Of a DNA stretch of 64,000 nucleotides, positions 46,800 to 55,403 are shown one piece after another. The notes under the pieces are model-generated. The model ran no database searches, was not told the DNA's origin, and worked only from the letters and a program-made list of their open reading frames with translations. The DNA comes from Rhodoplanes serenus (GTDB lineage: Bacteria; Pseudomonadota; Alphaproteobacteria; Rhizobiales; Xanthobacteraceae): assembly GCA_945897515.1 (NCBI GenBank), contig CAMDFO010000020.1:1-64000 (forward strand), in the 5' to 3' direction. How positions within the stretch are numbered: position 1 is the stretch's first letter; each line of letters opens with the position of its first letter. Made by a program: the position numbers and the translations under genes.

Positions 46800-47702
46800 T
46801 CAGCGCTTTTTCGTGGCCGCAGAAGCGTCGCCGAAATACCGGCTTCGGTACGTGTGCACGTCCACGTCCTGCTGGAGCGCCCAATCGGCCAGTTCCTCGT
46901 GGGTGGCGAACCAGACGTCGCGCGACTTGGTCATATGATTGAAAAGTTCGGTTAGCACGGCTGCAATCAGCGCACGGCCGCCGAACTGGCAATGGACCAC
47001 CAGCGTCTGGAGCCCAATGGTCTCGTTCTGGCGCAGATAATCGAACGTTCCGCGGTGAACGTCGAACAGGTCACGCGACGACGAGCGCAGCACACGGTTG
47101 TCCGAAAAGTCCGTGGTCGGCACACCGGCGATCGGGCCATGCGGCGTTTGGATCTTGATCGGCAGATCCTCGTAGGTGACGTCGCAGGTCCATTTCAAGC
47201 CGGCTTGCTTGAGGAAGCCCGCCGTCTCCGGCGTGAACGCCACCACCGGGCTGCCCCAACCCGTCACCTTCTTGCCGCCGCAGGCTTCCAGCAGATCGAT
47301 GCTCTGACGGATCACCGCCTGCTGCTCGTCGAGAGTCTTGTACGAAAGCAGATCGTCCTGCGTGTAGGAATGAGCGGCGATGTCGAAACCCGACTTGACG
47401 ATCTGCTTGACCGCGTCAGGGTATTGCTCGGTGCAGCGGGCGTTGACGAAGAACGTCGCCGGAATGCCGAGACGCTCCAGCATCCGCATGATGCGCCACA
47501 CGCCGACACGGCCGCCGTAGGTCGACCAGGCCTTGGCGGCATGGTCGACGGTACCTTTCTTGAGGTGCGTGGTCTGCACCGAATAGTTCGGCGCGCTGTC
47601 GTCCGGCCAAGTCTCGAACATCACCGTCACGGAAACGGCAACCTTCTTTCCGTTCGGCCAAGATAGCGCCTTGATCTTCGACGCCTTCGTCTTTTTCGCC
47701 AT
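46800..47702 (-). CDS. Polysaccharide deacetylase family protein (PuuE/amidohydrolase-like)
   Basis: A 300-residue NodB-fold protein. IPATFFVNARCTEQYPDAVKQI and SGFDIAAHSYTQDDLLSYKT hold the metal-binding His motif (HSYTQ), and GWGSPVVAFTPETAGFL the arginine-like patch. The group includes cyclic-imidase/allantoinase PuuE-like enzymes that hydrolyse C-N bonds rather than true polysaccharide deacetylases. In this catabolic operon an amidohydrolase role on a cyclic or acylated amine is more plausible. The ATG at 47702 has GGAG upstream. Confidence 0.83.
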   Translation of the reverse strand: MAKKTKASKIKALSWPNGKKVAVSVTVMFETWPDDSAPNYSVQTTHLKKGTVDHAAKAWSTYGGRVGVWRIMRMLERLGIPATFFVNARCTEQYPDAVKQIVKSGFDIAAHSYTQDDLLSYKTLDEQQAVIRQSIDLLEACGGKKVTGWGSPVVAFTPETAGFLKQAGLKWTCDVTYEDLPIKIQTPHGPIAGVPTTDFSDNRVLRSSSRDLFDVHRGTFDYLRQNETIGLQTLVVHCQFGGRALIAAVLTELFNHMTKSRDVWFATHEELADWALQQDVDVHTYRSRYFGDASAATKKR

Positions 47703-47764
47703 GCTTTGCTCCATTCGATCGCGTGGAAATGCGCGACCGCTGTCTGTCGTGCGGTTTGTTTCGG

Positions 47765-48742
47765 TTAGTCGACCTTCGGGATGCCCATCGCGGGAATCAG
47801 CTGTTCCCATTTCTTCGTATCGTCGACCATGAAAGAGATGAATTGCGCGCCCGGACGAAAGTCCACGGCGAGACCCGCTTTGGCGAGCTTGTCCTGCAGC
47901 GCCGGCCCCTTCAGCACCACGTCGAGCTCGCGCGTCAGCCGCATCACCACCTCATTCGGCATATTGGGCGGCCCGACGATGCCGAACCAAGTGTCCATTC
48001 GCACGTCGGGCAGCCCGGCCTCGGCCGTGGTCGGCACGTCGGGCAACATCGGATGGCGAGACGGGCCGGTCTGCGCCAGGATGCGCAACTGTCCATTGGC
48101 TGCGATGCGCGTCGAAGCGAGCCCCATCGACACCATGTCGATCTGCCCGGAGATCGCATCCGTCGCGGCCTGGCCGCCGCCGCGGTACGGCACGTGCACG
48201 AACTCACCGCCGGTCTTGAGCTTGAGCATCTCGACGGCGATATGCAGCACGCCGCCGACGCCGCCGGTGCCGTAGCGCACACCGCCGGGATGGCGCTTGG
48301 AATAGGCGATCAGTTCCGCCAGGGTATTGGCCGGCACCTTCGGATGGATGGCGAACACCGTCCACGACGTCACCGCCAGCGCGATCGGCGTGAAATCCTT
48401 GATCGGATCGTAGCGATAGCTCCGCTTCAGGAACGGCAGCATCGTCGCCTCGGAGGTGTTGATCATCAGCGTGTAGCCGTCCGGCGGCGAACGCACGAGC
48501 GCGTCCACGCTGATCTGTGTCATTGCTCCGGTCCGGTTGTCGATGACGATGCTCTGACCCAGGCGCTCGCTCAGATCCTGGGCGATGAGCCGTCCCAGCA
48601 CATCGACCAGGCTGCCGGCCGGCGTGTGGATCAGAAGCTTGATGGGCCGAGACGGGAAGTTCTGCGACTGCGCCGAGCCCGAACCGAACAACCCAACCAG
48701 TGCAACGGCGGCGAACAGACCAAGGCTGCGGCGACGCGACAT
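47765..48742 (-). CDS. Bug/TctC-family substrate-binding protein
   Basis: A 325-residue periplasmic binding protein. The signal peptide is MSRRRSLGLFAAVALVGLFGSGSAQS, followed by FPSRPIKLLIHTPAGSLVDVLGR and IVIDNRTGAMTQIS of the Bug family. It lies between pobA and the deacetylase gene, so its ligand is probably the substrate of this pathway, perhaps an aromatic acid. Transporter membrane subunits are absent. Confidence 0.9.
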   Translation of the reverse strand: MSRRRSLGLFAAVALVGLFGSGSAQSQNFPSRPIKLLIHTPAGSLVDVLGRLIAQDLSERLGQSIVIDNRTGAMTQISVDALVRSPPDGYTLMINTSEATMLPFLKRSYRYDPIKDFTPIALAVTSWTVFAIHPKVPANTLAELIAYSKRHPGGVRYGTGGVGGVLHIAVEMLKLKTGGEFVHVPYRGGGQAATDAISGQIDMVSMGLASTRIAANGQLRILAQTGPSRHPMLPDVPTTAEAGLPDVRMDTWFGIVGPPNMPNEVVMRLTRELDVVLKGPALQDKLAKAGLAVDFRPGAQFISFMVDDTKKWEQLIPAMGIPKVD

Positions 48743-48796
48743 GTTTCCTCCCCACCGGCGTGTTGATTGGGAGGATGCGGACCGGCCGCACTGCCG

Positions 48797-49975
48797 TCAA
48801 TCCTCCTCGAACGGCAGACCGACGTAGTTCTCGGCGATGGCAACCGCACCGGCGTGCGAGTTTGCGATGTAGTCAAGCTCGGCCAACTGGATTTCGCGGT
48901 CGAATGGCGTCTGGTCCGGCGGCCGGTGCAGCAGCATCGTCATATACGTCGAGTAGCGCACCACCTTCCAGATCCGCCGCAGACAGGTGTCGGAATAGCG
49001 GTCGAGCTGCTCCGCCGAACCGTTGCCGAAAAATTCGGTTAGCGCGCGCGATAGCACGCGCACATCGGCAACAGCGAGGTTGAGCCCTTTCGCGCCGGTC
49101 GGCGGCACAATGTGCGAAGCATCGCCGGTGAGGAACAGCCGGCCGTAACGCATCGGCGCCGAGACGAAAGAGCGCACCGGCGCGATGTTGCGCTGGAAAA
49201 TCCGTCCCTCTGCCAGTTCGCTACGGCCCGGATCGCCGAGCCGCACGTGCAGTTCGTCCCAGATGCGCGAATCCGGCCAATCGGCGAGGTCGTCATCGGG
49301 TGGACACTGAACATAGAGCCGCGCCACCTTCGGCGAGCGCCGGCTGCACAGCGCAAAACCGCGGTCATGGTTGGCGTAGGTCATCTCGGTCAGCGGCGCC
49401 GACTCCGAGAGGATGCCAAGCCACGAGAACGGAAATTCGCGGTCGTAGATTTTGAGCAGGTCCGCCGGGATCGCGGGCCGGCACACACCGTGGAAGCCAT
49501 CGCAGCCGGCGATCACATCGCAGGTCAGCGTCTGATCCTTGCCGTCATGTTTGAAATGGATCGTAGGCTTGTCGCCGGTCAGATTATCCAACCGCGTGAC
49601 CTCGGCCTCGAACAGCAATGCGCCGCCGGACGCAAGCCGCGCCGCGATCAGATCCTTCACCACCTCCTGCTGGCCGTAGATGTGCACCAGCTTGCCGCCG
49701 GTCAGTCCCGGCAGATTGAGATGGATCAGCCGGCCGGAGAACCGGATATCCAGTCCCTCGTCGATCATGCATTCGCGGCGCAACCGCGCATCGACGCCGA
49801 GATCGGCCATCAGGTCGACGGTGCCCTGCTCCAGCACGCCGGCGCGCACGCGGCTCTCGACATAGTCGCGGCTCTTCGCCTCCAGTACCACGCAATCGAT
49901 GCCGGCGCGTTGCAGCAGCAACGCCAGGAACAATCCTGCCGGTCCTGCTCCGACGATCCCGACTTGTGTGCGCAT
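48797..49975 (-). CDS. pobA: 4-hydroxybenzoate 3-monooxygenase
   Basis: A 392-residue class A flavoprotein monooxygenase that converts 4-hydroxybenzoate to protocatechuate with NADPH and oxygen. VGIVGAGPAGLFLALLLQRAG is the FAD GxGxxG motif, VRAGVLEQGTVDLM is the PobA-specific stretch near residue 45, CDVIAGCDGFHGVCR the DG motif, and LFLTGDASHIVPPTGAKGLN the GD motif. The length matches PobA. No pcaHG genes for protocatechuate cleavage are nearby, and a close substrate analogue is possible. Confidence 0.92.
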   Translation of the reverse strand: MRTQVGIVGAGPAGLFLALLLQRAGIDCVVLEAKSRDYVESRVRAGVLEQGTVDLMADLGVDARLRRECMIDEGLDIRFSGRLIHLNLPGLTGGKLVHIYGQQEVVKDLIAARLASGGALLFEAEVTRLDNLTGDKPTIHFKHDGKDQTLTCDVIAGCDGFHGVCRPAIPADLLKIYDREFPFSWLGILSESAPLTEMTYANHDRGFALCSRRSPKVARLYVQCPPDDDLADWPDSRIWDELHVRLGDPGRSELAEGRIFQRNIAPVRSFVSAPMRYGRLFLTGDASHIVPPTGAKGLNLAVADVRVLSRALTEFFGNGSAEQLDRYSDTCLRRIWKVVRYSTYMTMLLHRPPDQTPFDREIQLAELDYIANSHAGAVAIAENYVGLPFEED

Positions 49976-50003
49976 GTTGGAACCGGCGGGCCGAACGCGA
50001 TGG

Positions 50004-50849
50004 CTACTGCTTCACCTTGAGAAACGCCGACAGCGCGCTGGTTTCCTCGCGCTTGCCCTCGAAGTCGGCGGCGATCCGCGTGTAGAAATCGGAGATCGCC
50101 AGATACATCTGGCGGGCCGCCGGATCCTCGCCGACGAAGTCCGCGATCTCGTCCATCTCGCCGACGAAGCGGTAGGCCTTGGCGTACATATCTGGAATCG
50201 CACGGGTGAACGACGCGACCAGGGACGGATGACTTTTTTCGATCTCGAAACGCAACTCATCGGCCACGCCGGCGCGGGTCGCCGCCAGCATCATCATCGA
50301 GCCGAGCGCGGACATGCCCTTGGTGATGCCGGCATAGGACATTTTCAGCGCGGACGCCGCGCCGACCGGCCCTTCGATGGTCCGGATCTTGAGCCCGAAT
50401 TGTCCGAGCTGCATGAATTGGCCGGCGTCCGGTCCCGATGCGATGATCCCCGGGCCATCGTAGTTCGCCTTTGGCGGCATGCCGATGATGCCGACGTCTA
50501 CGAACGGCGAGCCGGCCTTGGCGACGACCTGCCCGATCTTGGCCTTGGTCGGCGGGCTGACCGCGTTGCAGTCGACATAGACCGGCTTCTTGTTGGCGGG
50601 CGCGATCAGGGCCGCCATCTTCTCAGCCAGCGCCATGGCATCGGCCGGCGGAACGATCGACAGGAAATAGTCGGCCTGCGCGGCTTCCTGGTCGGACACC
50701 GCGACCATGCCGGCCGCCTTGGCCCGCTCGGCGCTGGCTGCGCTGCGGCCGCTCAGCGAAGTCATCACGTGAATGCCCTGCTCGACCAGGCGCTTGCCGA
50801 CGGCTGCGCCCATGGCGCCCTGTGCAACGATCGCAACGGTGGGATTCAT
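50004..50849 (-). CDS. NAD(P)-dependent dehydrogenase, 6PGDH/hydroxyisobutyrate DH-like
   Basis: A 281-residue two-domain beta-hydroxyacid-type dehydrogenase. VAIVAQGAMGAAVGKRLVEQG is the Rossmann motif with GxGxxG altered to QGAMGA, VDCNAVSPPTKAKIGQVV marks the substrate loop and KMSYAGITKGMSALGSMMML the catalytic Lys helix with the C-terminal DUF1932-like domain. It is the first gene of the minus-strand catabolic operon, 28 bp before pobA. The substrate is unknown. Confidence 0.85.
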   Translation of the reverse strand: MNPTVAIVAQGAMGAAVGKRLVEQGIHVMTSLSGRSAASAERAKAAGMVAVSDQEAAQADYFLSIVPPADAMALAEKMAALIAPANKKPVYVDCNAVSPPTKAKIGQVVAKAGSPFVDVGIIGMPPKANYDGPGIIASGPDAGQFMQLGQFGLKIRTIEGPVGAASALKMSYAGITKGMSALGSMMMLAATRAGVADELRFEIEKSHPSLVASFTRAIPDMYAKAYRFVGEMDEIADFVGEDPAARQMYLAISDFYTRIAADFEGKREETSALSAFLKVKQ

Positions 50850-50917
50850 CAGTGTCGTTCCTCGATTGGCTTCGGCGCTATTATAACGCTGTCGGGGCGG
50901 GCGAAGCGGGGAATTAA

Positions 50918-52570
50918 GTGGACGCAGGACTGGATTGCAACGTCGTCATCGTGGGAGCTGGCCCGTGCGGCCTGATGCTGGCAATCGAGCTTGGGCGGCG
51001 CGGCGTCTCCACCGTCGTCCTGGAGGCGAAGACATCGCCCGCGCGCTTTCCTGCGGCCAACGCCACCCAGGCGCGCACCATGGAGCATTTTCGCCGGCTC
51101 GGTTTCGCCGAAAAGGTTCGCGCCGAGGGCCTCCCGGGAGATTATCCGACCGACATCGCCTACTTCACCCGCTATGCCCGCCATGAGCTGGCGCGCTTCA
51201 GCCTGCCCTCCGCACAGGCGGCGCGCGAAATCGTCAAGACGCTGACCGGCTCGTGGAGCGCCGCCGAGCTGCCGCACCGGGTCTCGCAGATGTTCGTCGA
51301 GCAGGTGCTGCGGCAGGAGGCGGAGGCCTGCAAGTCGGTCTCCGTCCGCGCCGGCTGGCGGGTCGGCGCGATCCGCGACACCGGCGACGGCGTGCAGGTC
51401 GACGCCGAGAGCAACGGCGAGCGCCGGACCTTGCGGGCGCAATACGCGGTCGCAGCCGACGGCGGCGCCAGCCCGACCCGCAAGGCGCTGGGGATCAACC
51501 TGGCGGGCGAAAGCGGCGTGGTTCGCGACTTTCTCGGCGGGCGCATGTTCGCGATCCACATCCGGAGCCCGGAGCTTTACAAGATCATCCCGCACGCCCG
51601 CGCCTGGATGTACTGGGCGGTCAATCCGGAGCGCCGCGCGATCCTGGCTTCGGTCAACGGACGCGACGAGTTCGCCTTCCACACCCAGCTCAAGCAGGGC
51701 GAGCAGGCGGACCAGCTTTCCGATGCGCAAGCGAAGGCAATGTTCCACGAAACGCTCGGCGCCGACCTCGACGTCGAGATCGTCGACCGCTCGACCTGGA
51801 ACGCCGGCTACACGCTGGTCGCTGAGAAATTCCGGCGCGGCCGCGTCATTCTCGCCGGCGACGCGGTGCATCTGTTCACGCCGACCGGCGGGCTCGGCTA
51901 CAACACCGCGGTCGAGGACGCGGTCAATCTCGGCTGGAAGCTCGCGGCGCTCGTCAACGGCTGGGGCGGACCGGCGCTGCTGGACAGCTACGAGGCGGAG
52001 CGGCAAGCCCTCGCCAAACGCAACACCCGGTTCGCGCGCGGCTTCGCGGATTCAGTCGGGCTGTTTGTCGCGCCCGCGGAAATCGAACACGAAGGTCCCG
52101 CCGGCGAAGCCGCGCGAAAACGCGCCAGCGATCACTTCAACCACCACGCCCGTTTCGAATTCAACATTCCGGGCATCACGTTCGGCGGGCGCTACGACGG
52201 CTCTCCGATCGTCGTTCCCGACGGCACCAGTCCGCCGCTGGACGAGATCAACAACTATGTACCCACCGCCTGTCCCGGCGGGCGGGCGCCGCACGTCTGG
52301 CTCGACGACGGCCGGTCGCTTTACGACGCGCTCGGTTTCGAATTCACGCTGCTGCGGCTCGGGGCCGATCCGGCCGACGCCGCGCCGTTCGTTGCGGCGG
52401 CAAGAGAACTCGGCCTGCCGCTCGCGGTGGTCGATGTCGCGGCGAACGACGTCCGCGATCTCTACAACGCCGACCTGGCGCTGATCCGCCCCGACCAGAT
52501 CGTGGCGTGGCGCGGCAACGCGATAGCGGATGCCGAAAGCGTGCTGCGCCGCGTCGTGGGACATATTTGA
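50918..52570 (+). CDS. FAD-dependent aromatic monooxygenase (PheA/TfdB/MhpA-like)
   Basis: A 550-residue flavoprotein hydroxylase. CNVVIVGAGPCGLMLAIELGRRG is the FAD site, QYAVAADGGASPTRKAL the DG motif and VILAGDAVHLFTPTGGLGYN the GD motif. A thioredoxin-like C-terminal domain (about 440-550) is typical of phenol hydroxylase and 3-hydroxyphenylpropionate hydroxylase types. It starts with GTG and is transcribed away from the pobA operon across a 68-bp divergent promoter region, so joint regulation is likely. Confidence 0.9.
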   Translation: MDAGLDCNVVIVGAGPCGLMLAIELGRRGVSTVVLEAKTSPARFPAANATQARTMEHFRRLGFAEKVRAEGLPGDYPTDIAYFTRYARHELARFSLPSAQAAREIVKTLTGSWSAAELPHRVSQMFVEQVLRQEAEACKSVSVRAGWRVGAIRDTGDGVQVDAESNGERRTLRAQYAVAADGGASPTRKALGINLAGESGVVRDFLGGRMFAIHIRSPELYKIIPHARAWMYWAVNPERRAILASVNGRDEFAFHTQLKQGEQADQLSDAQAKAMFHETLGADLDVEIVDRSTWNAGYTLVAEKFRRGRVILAGDAVHLFTPTGGLGYNTAVEDAVNLGWKLAALVNGWGGPALLDSYEAERQALAKRNTRFARGFADSVGLFVAPAEIEHEGPAGEAARKRASDHFNHHARFEFNIPGITFGGRYDGSPIVVPDGTSPPLDEINNYVPTACPGGRAPHVWLDDGRSLYDALGFEFTLLRLGADPADAAPFVAAARELGLPLAVVDVAANDVRDLYNADLALIRPDQIVAWRGNAIADAESVLRRVVGHI

Positions 52571-52630
52571 TCGCCGGGTGTGACGATTGCGTGGCCGCGT
52601 TTTACTACAACGCCGCGACGAAAGCGTCCG

Positions 52631-52981
52631 TCAGCGCGGCGTCGCCGCGAAGTGCCGCAACACCGCCTGCCGGTGCGCGGACATCTGGCCGGCGCCGGTC
52701 TTGGCGTCGGCCAGCGAACCCGCCGGACAGGTACGATACTCGATCTCGCTGCTGGCAAACCGGGGACGGATGCCGATGCGAAAGAACGGCCAGCTCCGGG
52801 AGCCGGGAGAAAGCACAACCTTGGACAACGCTTCCGCGACGTTCTTGGAATAGCCGAAAGCGATCTGCTCGCCGGTCTCGACGTGACAGACTTCGTACAT
52901 TCCCGGCCCGATGGGCGCTTCGATGTGTCCGCCGCGGGACACGTCGGGGAATGGCTTCCAACTCGACCACCGGCCGATCAT
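52631..52981 (-). CDS. Small conserved hypothetical protein
   Basis: A 116-residue protein with no membrane segment. MIGRWSSWKPFPDVSRGGHIEAPIGPG, MYEVCHVETGEQIAFGYSKNVAEALSKV and a basic C-terminus with a single Cys resemble a group of small uncharacterised rhizobial proteins; the GxYEVR...GFG pattern loosely recalls a GIY-YIG-like start but the catalytic pattern is not evident. AGGAA lies 7-8 bp before the ATG at 52981, and a longer upstream open frame has no support. Confidence 0.6.
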   Translation of the reverse strand: MIGRWSSWKPFPDVSRGGHIEAPIGPGMYEVCHVETGEQIAFGYSKNVAEALSKVVLSPGSRSWPFFRIGIRPRFASSEIEYRTCPAGSLADAKTGAGQMSAHRQAVLRHFAATPR

Positions 52982-53291
52982 TTGCGGCTTCCTGATTATC
53001 AATGCGGTACTGGGGTGCCGCACGTCCCGACTCGACGCGCGGCTCGATGCGCCTGGATAGAACAACCAGATGCGCAAACGCGGCAAAAGCCGGGTTGGTT
53101 CCCTCGCTATCCACAGATTTGGGTATGTGGCTCAGCGCAAACTTGGAACGGCTCAAAATTCTTTTCGTCATTCGGGGCGCGCCATAGGCGCGAGCCCGGA
53201 ATCCAGACAAATTCGACAATCTCTGCTGCTCTGGATTCCGGGCCCGCCGCTGCGCGGCGTCCCGGAATGACCGCGGAGAGTACGGTAGTCG
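52982..53291. other. Intergenic region holding one palindromic repeat
   Basis: This 310-bp spacer contains the promoter region of the small hypothetical gene (left) and the GTCATTCGGGG-type repeat at 53167-53271 next to the end of the MBL-fold gene. I see nothing else in it. Confidence 0.5.
53167..53271. repeat. Palindromic repeat, 'GTCATTCCGGGGCGCGC' type
   Basis: The left arm GTCATTCGGGGCGCGCC...GAGCCCGGAATCCAGA pairs with TCTGGATTCCGGGCCC...GTCCCGGAATGAC on the right, making a long inverted repeat of about 105 bp. Arms contain smaller hairpins (GGCGC/GCGCC). It is a second family, distinct from the 'CATCCACGTC' repeats; a half copy lies at 19243. Confidence 0.8.
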
Positions 53292-54149
53292 TCAGAATGC
53301 GCGGCCGGGAAGCACACGAACCGTGGGTTTATTCGGCAGCGTGGTTTTCGACACCACCGTGGAACCGGTCTCATTAAATTCAACCTCGAACGATTTCTCC
53401 CGCAGCCGGTCGAGGAAATTTCGAAGCGAGTAGGTGCTGAAGAAATGCATGGGGATCATCAGCGGCGCCTTGAGCGCCTGCAGCACCTCGACCATGCCGT
53501 CGTGGTCGAGCGTCACGCCGCCGTCCACCGGCACCATCACCACGTCGACCCGGCCGATCTCATTGAGCTGCTGCTGGTTCAGCGTGTGGTGCAGATGACC
53601 GAGATGCGCGATGCACATGTTCGCGATCTCGAAGATGAAGATCGAATTGCCGTGCCGCTCGGTGCCGCCGCTCATGTAGCTTCGGATGTTGGTCGGCACG
53701 TTGCGCACGCGCACGTCGCTGACGTTGAGATCGTGACGGGCGGGACGCTCCGGGCTCGGCCCCCAGCCGCGCAGCACGTGCTTGATACCCGGATCCGGGC
53801 GGTCGGTGAAATGCGTCGAGTGCGCGTAGTTCATCGTCACGATGTCGGGCAGCACGCGCGGCTTGACGTAGTCGTTGTAGTCGGTCGCGATCTTCATCGC
53901 GCGCGGACTCTCGATCATGAATGTCGAGTGACCGGTGTAGCTGATGCGGACCTCATCGGACTTCAGCGACGCCAGCTTGAACGCCGCGGGAATGGCGCGC
54001 GGCGTGTTGCGCGCCACCAGCCCCGGGCAGTTCTCCATCATCTCCGGCCTGGCGGCGGGCGGGGCGGGCTGCGCCGCGAGCTGGACGATCGGCGCGGCCA
54101 GCAGTCCCAAGGACGCCGCCAGCGCGGCAAACATCCTGCGACCGATCAT
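53292..54149 (-). CDS. Exported MBL-fold metallo-hydrolase-like protein
   Basis: A 285-residue protein with a signal peptide (MIGRRMFAALAASLGLLAAPIVQLAAQ) and a UlaG/L-ascorbate-lactonase-like beta-lactamase fold. ISYTGHSTFMIES starts the domain; the expected HxHxDH motif is present as AHSTHFTD, and LGHLHHTLNQQQL, VPVDGGVTLDHDG and IPMHFF provide later metal-ligand positions. The altered metal motif makes activity uncertain. GGAGGGCGGA precedes the ATG. Confidence 0.8.
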   Translation of the reverse strand: MIGRRMFAALAASLGLLAAPIVQLAAQPAPPAARPEMMENCPGLVARNTPRAIPAAFKLASLKSDEVRISYTGHSTFMIESPRAMKIATDYNDYVKPRVLPDIVTMNYAHSTHFTDRPDPGIKHVLRGWGPSPERPARHDLNVSDVRVRNVPTNIRSYMSGGTERHGNSIFIFEIANMCIAHLGHLHHTLNQQQLNEIGRVDVVMVPVDGGVTLDHDGMVEVLQALKAPLMIPMHFFSTYSLRNFLDRLREKSFEVEFNETGSTVVSKTTLPNKPTVRVLPGRAF

Positions 54150-54290
54150 GATTCCGCCCTCCTCCGGCTCGTCGGCCGAATCTGGCACGGATTGCAGGCG
54201 CGAGCCACCGCCCTGCCGGTCACATGAATGCGAAGGGCGGCGCCGAAGCGCCGCCCTTCAGAAACAATGGAAGTAGGACGTGGCCCTTGC

Positions 54291-55172
54291 CTAATATCGC
54301 GGCAGATAATGCGGCGGACGCCGCGGCTGCTCGAACGCCGACACGATGACGCCCTTTGGGGTCGTGATGACCACCCGGCCATCCTGGCGCTTGATGCTCT
54401 CGACCTTGCCCAAGCCCGGCAGGCTCGATCCCGGACCGATCTCGAACAGGCCGCCGCTGCGATTTTCCACCACGGCGCGGCCGGCGTAGAATTCCAGCAG
54501 CTTCCATCCGTCGATCACGGGCGGCTTGCCGTCCTGTTTCTCCACCACCGTCACCGAGCCGGTGACGTCGGATGCCGCGGCGGTCGCCGGACGGCGCTCG
54601 ATCCGGTCCAGGCTCTCGGCAATCTTGGCGAGCCGGGCGGCCGGTTCGGCTTGCGCCTTCTCGGCACGGTCGAAGCGATCGGCGAGCTTGTTCAGTTGCG
54701 CGGCGGTGTTGCGGTGGGCGACGTCGGCGCCGGCCTTGACGGTGGCAAGCTCGGTGCTGAGCCGCACCACGCTTTCCTTCAGCGCGCGGGTTTCGTCTGC
54801 GATGGTGGTCGCGGCCTTGGTGGTCGGCGACGGCGTCGGCTTGGAGAACGCCGATGTCGCCGCGGCGCCCGCGAGCGCGCCGAGCACGGCCGCGAGCGCG
54901 ACCGAGGCGGCCAGCGGCGCGTGGCGGCGCCAGGCCGGCGGTTGCGCTTCGAGAACCTGATCTGCGGCCTCGACCGCCGCTTCGTCGTCCTTGATCCGGG
55001 CCTGGAACGACTCGACCTTCAGAAGCTCCGCCATCGGCTCGACCTGCGGCATCTCGATCCGGGCCGGTTCGGCCGATGTTTCGATTTTTGGAGTTTCGAT
55101 CGGCAACGGAGCGCTTGCTGCTACGGACGGTGCCGTGTCGGTTGCCTCGGTGGAAGCCTTACGCCTGGCCAT
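54291..55172 (-). CDS. Membrane-anchored coiled-coil protein, unknown
   Basis: A 293-residue protein: an acidic Pro/Glu-rich cytosolic N-terminus (1-80), one membrane helix (APLAASVALAAVLGALAGAAAT), a coiled coil (about 120-200, LKESVVRLSTELATVKAGADVAHRN...LNKLADRFDRAEKAQ) and a small C-terminal domain (DGWKLLEFYAGRAVVENRSG, GPGSSLPGLGKVESIKRQDG) also seen in other rhizobial proteins. It may link the inner membrane to a periplasmic partner; function unknown. An ATG 10 codons upstream is an alternative start. Confidence 0.7.
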   Translation of the reverse strand: MARRKASTEATDTAPSVAASAPLPIETPKIETSAEPARIEMPQVEPMAELLKVESFQARIKDDEAAVEAADQVLEAQPPAWRRHAPLAASVALAAVLGALAGAAATSAFSKPTPSPTTKAATTIADETRALKESVVRLSTELATVKAGADVAHRNTAAQLNKLADRFDRAEKAQAEPAARLAKIAESLDRIERRPATAAASDVTGSVTVVEKQDGKPPVIDGWKLLEFYAGRAVVENRSGGLFEIGPGSSLPGLGKVESIKRQDGRVVITTPKGVIVSAFEQPRRPPHYLPRY

Positions 55173-55290
55173 GAAGGGTCCCCGGTCTGATGGATTCATC
55201 AACCGGTAACCGTATTTGGCTTACCACCGGGTTAATGGTCCGCTTGCGCCGCAAGTGTCAGACCACGGCAATAGTCATGTATCCATCCAC

Positions 55291-55379
55291 GTCATCGCCG
55301 GGCTTGTCCCGGCGATCTCGATTCATTTGGCACTGTGCTCACCTCATCGAGATGGCCGGGACAAGCCCGGCCATGACGG
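55291..55379. repeat. Complete dispersed palindromic repeat
   Basis: GTCATCGCCGGGCTTGTCCC and GGCGATCTCGAT on the left pair with ATCGAGATGGCC and GGGACAAGCCCGGCCATGAC on the right. It belongs to the same family as 45790 and 61523 but with CGATCTCGAT in place of CATCCACGTC. It sits between the kinase gene end and the coiled-coil gene start. Confidence 0.8.
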
Positions 55380-55403
55380 AGATGGGGCGGAGCAATCCCG
55401 GTA

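Noticed and set aside
52605-53219. 204-codon minus-strand frame overlapping the small hypothetical gene
   Set aside because: Arg-rich frame without start signal; the other frame (52631-52981) has a ribosome site and ordered sequence.
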